From: Colius striatus
Lineage: Eukaryota; Chordata; Aves; Coliiformes; Coliidae
Assembly: GCF_028858725.1 (NCBI RefSeq)
Contig: NC_084765.1
Span: forward strand, 11,239,501 to 11,303,500
Direction: 5' to 3'
Length of the DNA stretch: 64,000 bases
In this document: positions 1 through 32,456 of the stretch, one piece after another
Layout of the letters: every line of letters starts with the position of its first letter
Numbering within the stretch: position 1 is the first letter of the stretch
The notes under the pieces: generated by a model
What the model was told of the DNA's origin: nothing
The model's input: the letters and a program-made list of their open reading frames with translations, nothing else
Databases searched by the model: none
Position numbers and translations under genes: made by a program

Positions 1-757
1 AAGGAATTACTTGCTGTTACTTCCACATGCAAAGTGTATCTTACACCCAGAAATTGAATTTGTGAGTTCATTTTCTGCATATTTTTTCCTATGTGAATCT
101 ATTTCAAAGAACTTTCCAAAAACACATATTAATTTACACTGCTTAATACTATTTTGCTTAGAGACTCTTTTGAGCTTCTCCTCTCTGCATAGCTATACTG
201 ATGTCCCTTTCTGTTGGTGTTTGCCAGAGCTAAGGCCCATCATCATACAAACCACAATCCAGACAGTTGCATATATTCAGCTCTCCTGGAAGACATTTCT
301 GATTCTTAATCCTTCTACATAACCATTTACCCTCTTTTTTGCTATTGGCATTTCAAGGTTCAAATAACACAAATTCGGTAGTTTTATCCATAGAAGTACA
401 TAGCAATTTGCCCTTTGAGAGTTTGGCTTTATGTGTATCAGTTCTATATGTAATGCTGAAGAATGAATGAAAGTGCTTTTCCACTGAAAATCTGTGACTC
501 TATAAACAACTAAGCTGACCTGAAGTTTGGCCCTCTCTGACCTCCCCCTTTCCTGGAAGTTCTACAGGTACATTTGGAAAATCAGGTGCTTATTATTCCT
601 TTTCCTAATCCTATGAATTATTTAAAATATGAAGTCCTACGGTTATGATCTGTTTTTTCAGGGAAGCCAAGCTGATTCAAATCGTGTTGTCATATGACTA
701 GGAGCTTCTTGCTCTAGAAGCAAGATGCACTCCAAAAAACATTTATCACTCTCTTAC
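1..757 (-). other. ZNF143: ZNF143 intron 15, partial
   Basis: AT-rich intronic sequence below the exon 15 donor. No exon, repeat or RNA gene is recognisable, and the final coding exon is not here. Confidence 0.8.
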
Positions 758-20337
<19,580 letters not shown>

Positions 20338-23300
20338 CTAGAAAAAAAAGTATTCACAAAACATAGAAAATTTAAATACAGAACTCAAGTTCAATTGGCT
20401 TTTTATACACCTGTTACAAATATCTTGTTAACTTCTGCATAAAGAAGATGCAATGACTTACCTGGAAAATAGTTTGGATGCAACAAAGTTACTTGAAATA
20501 GGTAAATATTATTATCTCAATTAACTAAGCTAATAAGAACTTCAGGTGAGAGTTACTAAGTTGAAGCACATTGAGCATACTTAGATTTCAGTTAAATATG
20601 AATTATTTGACCGATGTATAAAGAATGATGGCGGTAATGATGGGGTAAGTAACAATGAAATAAATGAAAAAACAATCACATGGAATTGCAATCTAGGCTA
20701 CGCTGCATTAAAGCAACTTTCCTCCAAACCCAATCTCTTGATAATCAAGAGTTTTTCTTAAGTGACAGTCAGATAATCTCACAAAGAGATTAAAGACAAT
20801 CAAAGCTTTTAATCTTTTTATGGTTCTATGACTTGCTGATTCATGGTTCAAGGCCAAGAAGAATAATCTAGCTTTTCTAATTTACTTATGATTACATTCC
20901 TAAATAACAAAACTATTTTAACTCTACAATCCAGAAATCTGCCCTTGAATGAGCAACTCACCAATGGTCTCTAGACCACTGAAAAACTCCTGCTTATGTC
21001 AAAATAAAGGAATGACAAAAGCACAATTAGACCATATAGGTACTCCAGCACGCTTGCAGTATTTGAAGGTAGCTGAAAATCACATCCAAGTAATATTTTC
21101 CAAATACATTCAAGTGAACTTGAACCAGCCTCTATTTCCTAAAGGCAGCTACAGAAGTTTCTTAGCCTCTGAAGAGAAAAAGCTGACCTACTTCTTACTG
21201 CTGCAACTCTGCTGCTTTTGCTGTCCAAAGCACCTTAACGTGAGTGCTGTGCACAAAGCAAACGTGTCCCTAAGGTCCCAGCCCCACTAACTTCTAATGT
21301 GATTTTATAGCAAGTGCCCACGTTACCTCTTGAAATTGGACCTGGAGACAAAATCACCTTGGCATGCATGAGAATATCACTGACAGTCTGGTTAACTGTT
21401 AAGAGCACACTTACTGGAATATATACAGTTTAATAAAGAAAGTGGAAGAGGTAGCTTTAGGATAAGTCTCCTGTAAAGAGTAAGGTTTTTCATGACTACA
21501 CTTAAAATCATAAAGAAAAAACTCACTGCTAATGATCAATTCACAATTCTGTAAGAATATAACAGATAAGAGTCCGTGCAGAAGAGCAATCCAGACCACG
21601 ACACATTTACACTAGATGTTTCCAAAGAAAATGAAATAGCGAAGTTCTGATGGATACTATAATCTAAGCAATGAGGAACTGTACTAGGGCATAAGAGATC
21701 CTAAGTGCAACTCCTTCCTTTGCCATCTCCACATCAGTGACTACAGACTAGTAACTTCTTTCCCTGTCACTCATTTATCCTCCCTATCTCAAAATAGGGA
21801 AAAAACGTCTACTTGGCACTTGCCTGTAAACCAAAAATGAGTCAAAATTCTGTAGCTATAGGATCAGCTTAAACAAACACTGAACTGGTGTGGCCCTACC
21901 CTCAGTGTTCATGTCCTGGGCAGCAAATAAGATCAGAAAACTGATGCAGTTAAAAAACCCCAATAAACCTGCATCAAAAAAAGCTTTATTCCAGAGCAGT
22001 TTGTAAGGACTGCTTCTCTGGAGGTACCGCCAGCTTCTAGCAAGTCAAATTAAGTACTTATGGCATTAGATACTAGTGGTGCTGTACTGAGGTGGTCTGA
22101 CTTCATAACTGCTAACAGTGTTCTGTATTTTCCATTCACTCAGCTTTCAGTAGACCTCATGCAAGTACGTTGCAAAGCAGCAAGACCAATTCACACACTG
22201 GAGAATAGGGCTACACAACCAATGGTTTTGACTAGAATTATATTCTGAAACAATTCCAGCAGCGATGGCATCTCAAAGGCCTTTCAGCCTCAGGTCTGCT
22301 TCAGAGGATTGCCTCTCTTAGACAAAGTATCTTTTAAGAAGCCCTCAGCATCTTTGATATAGTACCTGCCTTTAAAACATAAAAATGTCCTTCCTCCAGA
22401 GCTTACACCTCTCAATTTTGGGGAAGCAGAGAGGAAGTTAGCTCAAGGTAGACAACTGCAAAATCCTGAAAACAAGTAGAAACAGTTGCTTAAAGGGTCA
22501 ACAGCTATTTTGGAACAAAAAGACATCTAATGCAAGATAAATTCCAGGGCTGCAGGAGTAAAAGTATTTCTAAAAATTACTTTACAGCGTTTGTTACTGT
22601 GGTGTGGTTGATTAATCATTAGCACACACTGGAAAAAAAACAAACCAGAATGAAATGCTGCACACAGCAGAACAATGTTCATTACTTTCCACCATTCCAG
22701 ATGATCTAGATGATCATGTGCTGTAATTTACATATTCTTGCTGTTTTCTTCCAACTCCTTTAAAGTTAACCTTTCCAGTATAATCCTTCTTCCCAGTCTT
22801 CTGTCCTACTAACTTATCACCAGCCCCATCCTTTCTTGAAGTACCAGTTTACTTCTTCAGTCAGTCCTATCATGGTACCAAATTTTCAGCATATCCCTCT
22901 TCCCAAATATAATCCCATCAAATCCTGTCAAAATAACCTAAAAATACCCCTATATTCATACCAATTCTTTCTGCAACTAGTCTTCAAGTCTCCTCTTACT
23001 GCTGGTCTGGTCTATACGTCTGTCCCACCACTGTCTATCACCTTCCTGCCTCTGCCTCTAAGACAGTTCATGTTCAGACCCATCTTAGAGGCACATTCCC
23101 TGTAACGGAGGTTGTAGCACTAGCTGGGACCTGCCCAAATAGCAAAACCCCAGCTTCCACTCAATCTTTGGTGATGCTGCACTTTTGCTGTCACTCTGCC
23201 ATGCAGGAAAGAGCACCGTTAGTCAAAAGTGGATGTGCTGTTGACTTTCAGCCTTTCTTCTTCCTCCTCTGTGGAGAAGACAGGCTAACTCCAAGCTCTG

Positions 23301-23449
23301 AGAAAGAGGATGGGGAAAGAACTGAAGAGGTCATAAAGCTGGCCTATGCTGTAATGTCCCAGGCTACCAGAGATATTGCTACCACTGTTACTTACTTTTT
23401 TTCATTTTTCTGCAAGAGTGGTCAAATACAGGAAGAGACTGACAAGAAA

Positions 23450-23592
23450 GGTTATGGACACTTCCCATCCTTGTAGGTGTTCAAGACTCAATCCAACAGA
23501 GCCCTTAGTAACCTAATCTAATCAGACCTGCCTTGATCAGGACTAGACTAAACCTCAGGAGGTCCCTCCCAACTGAAGTCGTTCTGTGGTAT
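23450..23592 (+). mobile_element. CR1 LINE 3' fragment, old
   Basis: Plus-strand sequence with the CR1 3' pattern: GGTGTTCAAGACTCAATCC, CTAATCAGACCTGCC, GGACTAGACTAAACCTC, GGTCCCTCCCAAC and a decayed GTTCTGTGGT end. About 140 bp, 5'-truncated, antisense to ZNF143. Confidence 0.85.
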
Positions 23593-26139
23593 CTAATCAT
23601 TTTGATACTGCATACATTTAAAACAGTATCACTATGCTGTTGGTACATCATGCACCTTGCAAAACTAATCTCTTATTACATTTTTATTCACTTGCCTTGT
23701 GCTTTTGAAACCAGTCTGTTTTCATGAACTCAAGCCTCTTCTCTTAGCTTTAGTAAGTCTCTGCCTCCCTTTTTCTGCTGGTTCATATGCTGCTTTCTCC
23801 TCAGCTTCCAGCAAATTTGTCTTCACCCTTATTTCAGTCTGCATGTTGCCAGCTTCTTCCACTAATCCACTGCTTTAATTTCTGTACATTTTCATCATTA
23901 AGCTTTTTCTTTAAACCTCCTATCTGCCAGGAAATTTGTCAGTAAGAACACGGGAGAGAAACATTTCCTTTACCCATTCAAATATTGCACATCATTATTT
24001 AAGAAGCAGCTAACAGCATCCATTTTTAGGAAAATACATGAACACCAGGGTGGGGTCTGCATAGCTGCTCAGCCAGACTGACACATGTGTTTTGCTTAAT
24101 CTTAAGAGCTGTCCTACAGAAAAGCCACAAGTCCAGGCTTAGTTATGTGGTATGCACTGAAGGGAAAGCTTGCAGAGAAAACCTCACCATTCTTTAAGGT
24201 GGTTAAAATACTTTATACCAAAAAAAAAAAAAAAATAACCCACCCTGAGAAAGAAAAGTATTCAGAGACTGCAAAATCTCTAAACTGAAAACAGCATCTG
24301 ATAGAAGGAAGCAACAGACAGTTGCAAGAGGTCATGCTGAAACAAGTCTCGCACCATTAGTTACACAGCAAAAGCAGTGAATTAGTGATGCACGTTGCTG
24401 ACTTTATCATGCTTTTCGACAAGAGCTGTGCCAGCAATGTAAGCCCCTGGTATAACCTTGCTTGGTAAAATATGCCATCCAGCAGGGTACATAGATACCA
24501 ATTTCATTAAAAAACACTGCCCACCCAAATTCTCTGAACAGAAAAAGCTGTGAACTCAAGACTTCACAGTGTTGCCTACCTACAGAGCACCTTCTATAGT
24601 CTTCCCTCCACCAATACACAGAACTTTTTTGGGTGCTGTCACTTATATGGAAAAACAGATGCAACGTTAAATGAGAAGCTTTTCAGAAACTCAATCCATC
24701 AGCTGGTAAAAAGGAGTCTCTGACGAAAACTAGGAACAAAACAACTAAGAAAGCAGGTGGGATTGAGGCAGCTGAAAAGAAAAGCAAGAGCTTGTTAAGA
24801 GCAAGCTGCATGGAGTGGAAAGATGGTCTGGGGCACTTGGGAACTCCGGCAGTTAAGAGGACAGCATGCGAGACCTCACTTCATGGAGAAAGTGTCAAAT
24901 AACAGCTGAAAAACAGCTGGAATTTGCCATTTGAAGAATTACTATTTCTGTATTGCTGGACAAAGGGAAAAAATCTGTAGTAGCAGTAGCAGAAACTCCT
25001 TAGAGAAAAAAAAAGATGCTTAAAGGATGATTAACAGGAAATGGAATAAAGTCTGTAATAACACCCATGGGACAAACGAAATCTAGAACGTGTAGGAAGA
25101 ATGAACTGGGAAAGGCAGACAAAAAGCTACTCCAGACATACTGCAACCTTGTGATTATTCATCAGCCTTGCGCAGACAGCACCGAGATGTTGGAAATAAT
25201 ATCCGTTTATTTCATTGGAAAAGAAACATTACTTTTATTTTAGGACACTTCTAAATAATGTACAAACCGTTGTAATTCGATAAAACTTATCAAAACAGTA
25301 AATAAAAAACAATCCAGAAGACAATAAATAAAACCGAATCCTGAAAAGTAAAATGGTAAATGAGACAACTCCACAATACTGAAACTTTCACTATGGAATT
25401 TCACCAAACTGCACTCCCACGTTTGACAAAGCTGGATCCCAACATAAGTTCAATTTTTTCAACACGGTAACATAATTAAGGTTTTCCTGCATTAAATACT
25501 GGCTGCATTAGGCTCCTTAGATTTAGATTGCAAATATCAGTAATTTCCTCAAATAAGTCCGATTAACAAACATCTGTGAAAATACCTACAATCACCATCC
25601 TGGTTAAATACACTTCAACTGATACTCACTAGACATTATAGCTGTCTGAGTGTCAGTGCAAAAAAGTGACTGATGAGACTGAAAAACTGACTAGTCCAGA
25701 CAAAGTCTTTTTAGATGACCGAAGTATGTAGCTCACTGATTACATAAAGGCATCTGACAGCTGTAAGCTCAAAAATAAAAACATAGATTCTCTAAAATCT
25801 GTTCCCATCTTTTTCAGTATTACACTGGAAATCTGTAGCAGGCTCAGAAATGAAATCTAGAATCTGTGGATGCTTCAAGGGATGAGACGCGGATTTCTTT
25901 CTTCATCAACAGCCCTTACCTTTTTCAGAATTTTACCACTGAACTGAAAGAATAACTTCATGCTACAATTGGTCATGTTGAGTTTTAGCAAATAAACATA
26001 AAAAATTACTTAATTTTAGGCATTTCCAAATTTCTAATGCTTTCTCCTACCATTTTCACTTCTTTTACTGTACTTTTTTCCAGTCTCTAGGTAAAGACCA
26101 CCAAAAAAAGAGGAGACGGGGGGGTGGGGGGCAAAATCT

Positions 26140-26458
26140 CATTAATATTTACAAGTATATAACTGGTGGATGTCAGGAGATTGGGGCATCACTTTCTTAT
26201 TTTGTATCTAGTGACAGGACAAGGGGTAATGGAATGAAGCTGGAACATAAAAAGTTCCATTTAAACGTAAGAAGAAACTATTTCACTGTTGAGGTGAGGG
26301 AGCCCTGGCACAGGCTGCCCAGGGAGGGTGTGGAGGCTCCTTCCATTGAGGTCTTCAAAACCCACCTGGACACGTTCCTGTGTCCTTATCTAGGCGGGGG
26401 GGTTGGACTAGATGATCTCTAGAGGTCCCTTCCAACCCTACCATTCTGCAATTCTATG
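26140..26458 (+). mobile_element. CR1 LINE 3' fragment
   Basis: About 320 bp of CR1 3' region on the plus strand, with GACAAGGGGTAATGGAATGA, CCCTGGCACAGGCTGCCC, GGTTGGACTAGATGATCTC and GGTCCCTTCCAACCC. It ends in the 8-bp terminal repeats ATTCTGCA and ATTCTATG. Better preserved than the other plus-strand copies; its short open frame is the CR1 3' reading frame, not a host gene. Confidence 0.93.
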
Positions 26459-28953
26459 AAAACATAATTAAACAGCAATTTCCAGCACATTACTCCTCCA
26501 CATATAAAATGGAAAGAAAGCTGAAAAAAACCCACAGAACAAAAGTCTCTACCAAAGAATCTGGTAACAACAGCTGGATTCGGGTAATGGGTAAGATACA
26601 CAATTTAAAAGCAAATTATACAATTATTTTCTACATAGCAAAGAAGTGTTGCAAATTATGAACCACAGGCTTTGACCCCAGCCCTGGAGAAGAACCTAAT
26701 CAAGATCCACAGCACTGTCAACTGCATAAACATCATGTATACACCCCAAGTGGCAGCACGGCCAACTTGCAGAGACTCACATTGCCCAAAGCAGAGGTTT
26801 GCAATCAAATTCACGGCTTCTTTTCACTCTTTTTTCAGTATTACAACTTTCTGCTCAACCAGAGATACATATCAATTATAATGCAGTTTGAGACTAATTC
26901 ACTGCCACAGACTTTGATATTTCTTCACAAAAAAACCCCATATAAATACAAGACCACATCTATCACTGCCGTAACCGAGCAGAACTCATTCTGACTTTAG
27001 TGAGCAGTGAGACCCATATTAAGTCTCACACATCATTTCAGCAGCCTTTTTCCTCCCAAAATTACCCCATACATTCAGTTCGTATCTACAAACCAATGTA
27101 TTGTTGCCCACCAATGCTTGCATTTTATGATTAAAAAAAGAATTAGTTTCTCTGAATTCAGAGAGCATTCCTTGCTCAAAGTCAAGACATGTTTCTTCTC
27201 TCCAGAGAAGCTTGTATTATCAATGCTCAGGCATACCTTCATTTCTAAACCCATCCCATTTCTATTTCACAGATTGAGTGATGATAAAATATTTGTGGTT
27301 TAACAGTAAAAAAAGAAAGGGTAAATAATTATAATGTGCACACTCAAGAAATGAACGTTGGGTCTGAGATCAGAAAAAAGATGAATCTGTGATCAGTTGC
27401 CTGATTTTCTGGTTTATATTTGATTACAAATCTGAAAAATAAACTCCAAACAATGAAAAACCACCCTTTAAATAATTGTTCAGTACACACATTAGTGAGA
27501 TAAAGCACCAGATTTCATCCCAAGTGCATTTTCTCTCATAAGTCACAAGTAAGAAAGAGACTTAAAGCAGTGAATGGATGAACTGATGTGTTTTTGAAGT
27601 TACTGGCTTTTGGGATTTGATGCTACCATCAAGTGTATGTACACAAAACACTGCCTACGTAAGGGTCACACCAAAATAATACTTAAAAGAACTGGATTAA
27701 AATGATTCCTAGAAATGTCTACCTGTGGTAAAAACAAAAAAAATAAACGGATAGAGTCGACTTCTGAAGCATTTCAGGAAGCTGCTAAATCCTTAAATGG
27801 TAACAGCTCTGGTTATATACGTGTGCCTCTCAAAAAACAAGGAACAATTGGTGAATAAGTGAATACTTAAGGGGTAAAACTGTAAAGGAATTGAGACCAA
27901 TGATTTCTATCAATGTTTTACTTTTGTGTCAGACTTTTAACTCCCTTCATTGCAAAAAAGAAAAAACAAAATCACAAATGTGTCTAATTTGCATCACCAA
28001 AGGAATTAATCTTGGCTGTGCCCCTTCAAATCCTGCAAACTCTCTGAGACTGCCAACAAAACAGGGAATTTTGAGCGGGTTGTTTTGTGTGGTTATGAGT
28101 TAATTAGTAATCTGATAACTACATTACAGATGTATCAGTATTAGCCATGATAGTTAACAGCAATGTTTTTGTCCATGCTTGTATTTCAAGAACAAAATGG
28201 ATAGTCTACTGGATTGTCAACCTTTACCCTGAATTGCAAATAAACCAATTAAAAATGTAAATTGAAGAACAGTACATCTAAATGCATTCTAGGAAACTCT
28301 GTGTAACACCATGTTAGCTTACTATGACTATATTTAAGATATGAGCAACATCAACTAACTTGCAAATACAGGCTATCTTCCAATTCTACAGAAGCCTGTC
28401 ATCAGAAATGAAGTCCATGAGCATGAAGCAAGTAACAGTTTTCCCCTCAAGAGATATATACAGAGGAAAGCATTCAGCAGGCAATAAAATGCTGATGGAG
28501 GAAGCATTAAAGAGTTGCAAGTGCAACTCTGAATATCCCAGAACTTGCTGCAACTGTAAATTCCCTTCAAACCCAGAAAATTTTAGCAGACCCAAGTCAC
28601 TAGATACATTCACTAATTTAATCCAATTCCATTTTTGAGTAACTGATCAACAAATCCTGGTGTGCAGAGCAAGATGACCAAGCACATATGTCTGAAGTAA
28701 ATAAAATTAAGAACTCCAGACTGAGTTACAGACTTAAGGTACAGGCAGATCTCCATAAACTCCATTGTGCCGTGATAGGTCACAAGGCTTCCTTGCCCTC
28801 CTTCCACAGAAATGTGGTGTCCCATGGGCAAGCACCTCCCTTCGATTCCTCCCTCCCTCTTCAGAATAATACCTATGCACACCTCTATTTACAAGAATTT
28901 GCATTTTAGAGCTGAACTCTCAGATTCTAGAAGAGGATCCATCTGTTAGGATC

Positions 28954-28997
28954 ATGACGCAGCCGAGGGAGCCACATGACCCAGCCGAGGGAGCCAC
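28954..28997. repeat. Two-copy 22-bp tandem repeat
   Basis: Unit ATGAC(G/C)CAGCCGAGGGAGCC plus AC occurs twice without spacer at 28954-28975 and 28976-28997, differing at one base. It is GC-rich compared with the intron around it. Confidence 0.8.
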
Positions 28998-31900
28998 ATG
29001 CTAAGCAAAAACCTTCCTCCAGTTCTCTGGGATCTTTTATGGCACAAGGATCTAATTCCCACTCTCTTTACCAGGTATACCAATTTCTTTACAGCACAGA
29101 AGAGATGAAAAACCAAACTGTCACATCTCCTAATGCAGAAAGAGGAGAAAGCAAGTTGTTATGTCATAGGTGTGGAAGAGATCTGCCAGTGCAGAAAAAA
29201 AACCCAGTAGCACAGAAAGCCAACAAAGGTTGGCCTGGGATGCTATGATTTGTACATAGACACCACAGCAGCAACGGTTACACAAGACAGCATGGGAACC
29301 AGAAATCACATGGATAATCAAGGGTAACGGTACAAGTCAAAACGTAGACAGGAAGAGAGTAACACAGGAATTGGACTACAAGAGCACTGGGAAAAGCTGG
29401 GTCTTCCTCATGAGGGTTTGCATTCTGTCCATTACAATGCCTGACACTGAGGGAGTTGCCCTTATTAACAGGAATGTGGTGATCTTTTTCTGTGTGGAAA
29501 CTCATCCAAATTCAGCTGAGTCCAACACTTTGGAAAACAAATAGTTCCACACGTGCAAACTAAAGGCTCCTCAGAATTTAATAACAGTGTTTCTTAAAGA
29601 CTCCACCTATGCTGAGCATGTTTTAACCCAAAACTCTTAAGGCCAAGACTCACATGCAAGCAGCAGGGAAAAACCAAAATCCCACACTCTAAATGAAACC
29701 AAATTACACTGTAAGAGAAGCATCTCAGTTCAAATAGTCTTTTTAGCTTTATTTTAAAGCAAATGCCCTACACTTTATTAAGGTCAATACTTAGGTCTGC
29801 AAGAATATACACCCACACAATGTTTGAAGGAATGCCCAGAAGAGATGCTGTCCTAGGAGACACCACTACCACTACCAAGTTCACGCTGAGGAACCCTCAG
29901 CCTAATCTCTCTGCAGATGTAGAACCAGAGGTGCAAAGGCAGCCCACAGGCAGCCTGTGCACCAGAGCACAGCTGAGCAGGGACAGCAGCAGCCTGTTCC
30001 CTGCCCAAACTGCTACAGGTTTCCTTCTCCTGGATAGCATAGGACAGCAAAACGTGGCCACACACCAGTCTGCTGAAATAAAGCAGTACAGAACTTGAAA
30101 TATTTTAGAAACAAAAACAGATTTACAGACTAATTGTGGCACCCATTACAAAGGCACACTCATCACTTTGTTATAGCTGTGTCCATCTCTGCTGAGAAAT
30201 CAGATTGCCAACTCATGACAGTTATTCTGGTGTTTAAGTGTCAAATGTTACACAGGCATGAAGACAAAGTGATGTCTATGTGCCTTTCCAGCTAAAGAAA
30301 CTTTTACACTTGCTTAAGCATTTGCTTTGAGTCTCATGTTAGTATGAGACAAAAGTATGTCTTCCTCAGGATACTAGAAACATCATTTAATTACAATAAT
30401 GAGAATAGTTCATGTAAATTATGAAATAAATTTGAAATAAATTTCTCAAAACGTGTAAGATGTTTATTTTTACATCTCATTTAAGCTGTGATCTATTACT
30501 GAAACCATCAGACATTATTTACCTACGTACTGCTGAGCTGCATTTTCCACAGCCATTCACACAAACAGCTTCTGACAGATACACATCTTGAAAGCTGAAG
30601 ACTTTTAATGCATAAGATACAAAACCACAATCTGTGAACAGAGAGTTATGTCATACTCTGCCGTTCTAAAGCTGTACAGCAGGTACACTTCCACAGAGAA
30701 GCCAAGACATACTATACAAATGCTACTACTATTAAAAAGGTACTAGTTAACAAATTGAATTTTTCAGGTACTATCACTATGAAGCTACAACAGAAATATC
30801 TGATATTAAGTCCCCTAAGGTGTAACAGACACATAACACCCAGAGCAGAATCTTGAGAAGAACTGTACAAACGTTTTTGAAAGACTAGAAGTTTGATGCT
30901 ATGTATCACTGGAAGCAGCAATAACATTCCTTAAGAAGCACTGCTTTTATTTCATATGCAAAGTCACATGGAATTCTTCGGTGGGTCAACAGAAAACTTT
31001 AAACCATCGGCACGTTTAACAGAAAATTTAACTTGCGCAGAGTCATGTTGCTTTTCTTAGGACTGCAAATAAGACCTTATCAGAAAAAAAATCTTTGCAC
31101 TCTTGCAGGTAATTTTTATAGAGTAGTTTCTCATTATCCTGTTCTATTAGACGTTCTAAACAAAATAAAGCTGAAGAAAATGACATAACCGCACAGGCGG
31201 GAAAATGCTTAAAATAATTTTACTGAGCAGAGATGAACCAAAATTGAGGATTTCACGAGCTCCGTGCTAGCTCCTGTGTCGGCAGGCCAGTAACTGTGAT
31301 CATGGTACTACGATATAGTAACGTTAAGAGACTTAGTGCAGGAACAGTGAATTATTCCTTCCCCAACTCGGGCGCACCAAGCTGCATGTTAGACCGAGAG
31401 CTCTGAAGGTTCTGATGCTCCTCTGCAAAGTTCGCCCTCCGACAAATGGAGGGCAAATTAAAAAAAACCCCAAAAAACCAAAACCAACACTCTCCCCCCA
31501 AAAAACACCTCAAAACTTAAAACGAAAACGTAAAAATAAGTCAAGGCTGTAATTTATGCAGAGCGGGCGCCAGCGCCGGGCGCCCGCGGCGGGAGCGAGG
31601 CATGGAGCCCGCCAAGACCCCCCGCCGCAGTGTAGCGCAGCGTAGCGGTGCCCGCCGCCGCCCCCGCGCCCTCCACCTCCGCGCCGAAAGCGCGCCCGCC
31701 GCCGGCAGCCCCCGCCTCTGACGCAGCGGCTAATGGGCGCCCGGCGGCCGGGCCCGCCGAGAGGGCGACGGCGGGGGGGGGGGGAGGAAGCCGCCAGGGC
31801 TCCCTCGAGGGCCAGGGCGCCGCCCGCAGAAGGGGCGGCGGGGGCGGCGGCGGGGGCCGCGGCGGGGGGCCGCAGCGGGACCCGGCCCGGCGCGCCCCGC

Positions 31901-32142
31901 GGTGCCGGCGGGCAGGCCCGGCGCGGGGACGAGGGGAGGGGCCGGGCCGCGCGGAGCAGGCGGGCGGCGGGGCCGCGGCTTTATTCGTGCGGTTCGATGC
32001 CGGCGCTGCCCCCGCTCGCTGCCTCCCTGCGCGCGGCGCGGCGGGCGAGGCCCGGCGCGGCCCTGCCCGGCCCGGCGGCGCGGCGCGGCGCCGCGGCCCC
32101 GCCGGAGATGGCGGTGGGTAGAATAAGGCACACTGGGTAAAA

Positions 32143-32156
32143 ACACATTTATATAC
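32143..32156 (-). promoter_or_regulatory. ZNF143: TATA-like element inside the CpG island
   Basis: The minus strand reads TATATAAATGTG directly after the proposed exon 1 donor, an AT-rich spot within the GC-rich island. In gene-sense orientation it could place a second start near 32120. It could equally be early intron sequence of no function. Confidence 0.3.
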
Positions 32157-32160
32157 GAAC

Positions 32161-32235
32161 CTCGCCGAGAAATTTTCCAACAATTCCTCCGTCCGACCAC
32201 CATGCACCAGGACAGGAAACGGCCGCCTCAGCGCC
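32161..32235 (-). other. ZNF143: Probable ZNF143 non-coding exon 1 (5' UTR)
   Basis: Exon 2 begins 7 nt before the ATG with an acceptor, so a 5' UTR exon must lie upstream, and the only CpG island upstream is here. The best donor I see is CTCGGCGAG|GTTCGT at 32160, which matches U1 only moderately. The upstream border is a guess from the distance to the CCAAT boxes at 32301-32376. A different donor or a second start further up is possible. Confidence 0.45.
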
Positions 32236-32300
32236 CGCCCGCCTCAGCGCCGCCCCGAGCCGCGCGGGCGGGCCTCGCGCCCCGCGCTACCGCCGCTCCC

Positions 32301-32376
32301 ATTGGGCTCGCCGCGCCGCGCGTCTCCGCCTCCGCTCGCCATTGGTCGCCTCCAGGCCCCGCGCCGATGCCCATTG
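32301..32376 (-). promoter_or_regulatory. ZNF143: Three CCAAT boxes (NF-Y sites)
   Basis: ATTGG on the plus strand at 32301-32305, 32341-32345 and 32372-32376 reads CCAAT on the minus, gene-sense strand, with the last two in CCATTGG context. Spacings are 40 and 31 bp. They sit about 70-140 bp upstream of the inferred start near 32230, the usual place for NF-Y boxes. Confidence 0.7.
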
Positions 32377-32437
32377 GCTAGGCGCCCGCGGCCCCGCCCC
32401 GCGGCTTCATGGCGTCTCGGTTATGCTGGTTCGGGGC

Positions 32438-32456
32438 CGCCGCCGCCGCCATTTTG
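32438..32456 (-). promoter_or_regulatory. YY1-type motif
   Basis: On the minus strand this reads CAAAATGGCGGCGGCGGCGG (20 bases up to 32437), containing the YY1 core AAAATGGCGGC. In CpG-island promoters such sites usually lie just downstream of a start on the same strand. This would suit an upstream minus-strand start near 32470, distinct from the one inferred near 32230. Confidence 0.5.

Larger units (their letters stand above)
20338..32160 (-). other. ZNF143: ZNF143 intron 1 (about 11.8 kb)
   Basis: The longest intron of the window, from the CpG island to exon 2. It holds two plus-strand CR1 pieces (23450-23592, 26140-26458), a 16-A run (24220-24235), a G-rich run (26118-26131) and a two-copy 22-bp tandem repeat (28954-28997). 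No further exon is supported; many short open frames are present but none has recognisable protein content. Confidence 0.7.

Noticed and set aside
1..757. Search for the last ZNF143 coding exon
   Set aside because: No minus-strand LGEQPSLEEAIR-like coding found; the exon must lie before position 1.
20949..21290. Plus-strand open frame of 113 codons in ZNF143 intron 1
   Set aside because: No recognisable protein content, no conserved start context and an isolated position in an intron; length is within chance for this much AT-rich DNA.
25910..25990. Possible extra minus-strand exon ending CTGAAAAAG|GTAAGG in ZNF143 intron 1
   Set aside because: A donor-like string alone; no paired acceptor or coding content that would support an exon.
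31554..32207. Long open frames on both strands in the CpG island (up to 217 codons)
   Set aside because: Low-complexity Ala/Arg/Gly/Pro translations expected from very GC-rich DNA lacking stop codons; no recognisable domain, and several overlap on opposite strands.
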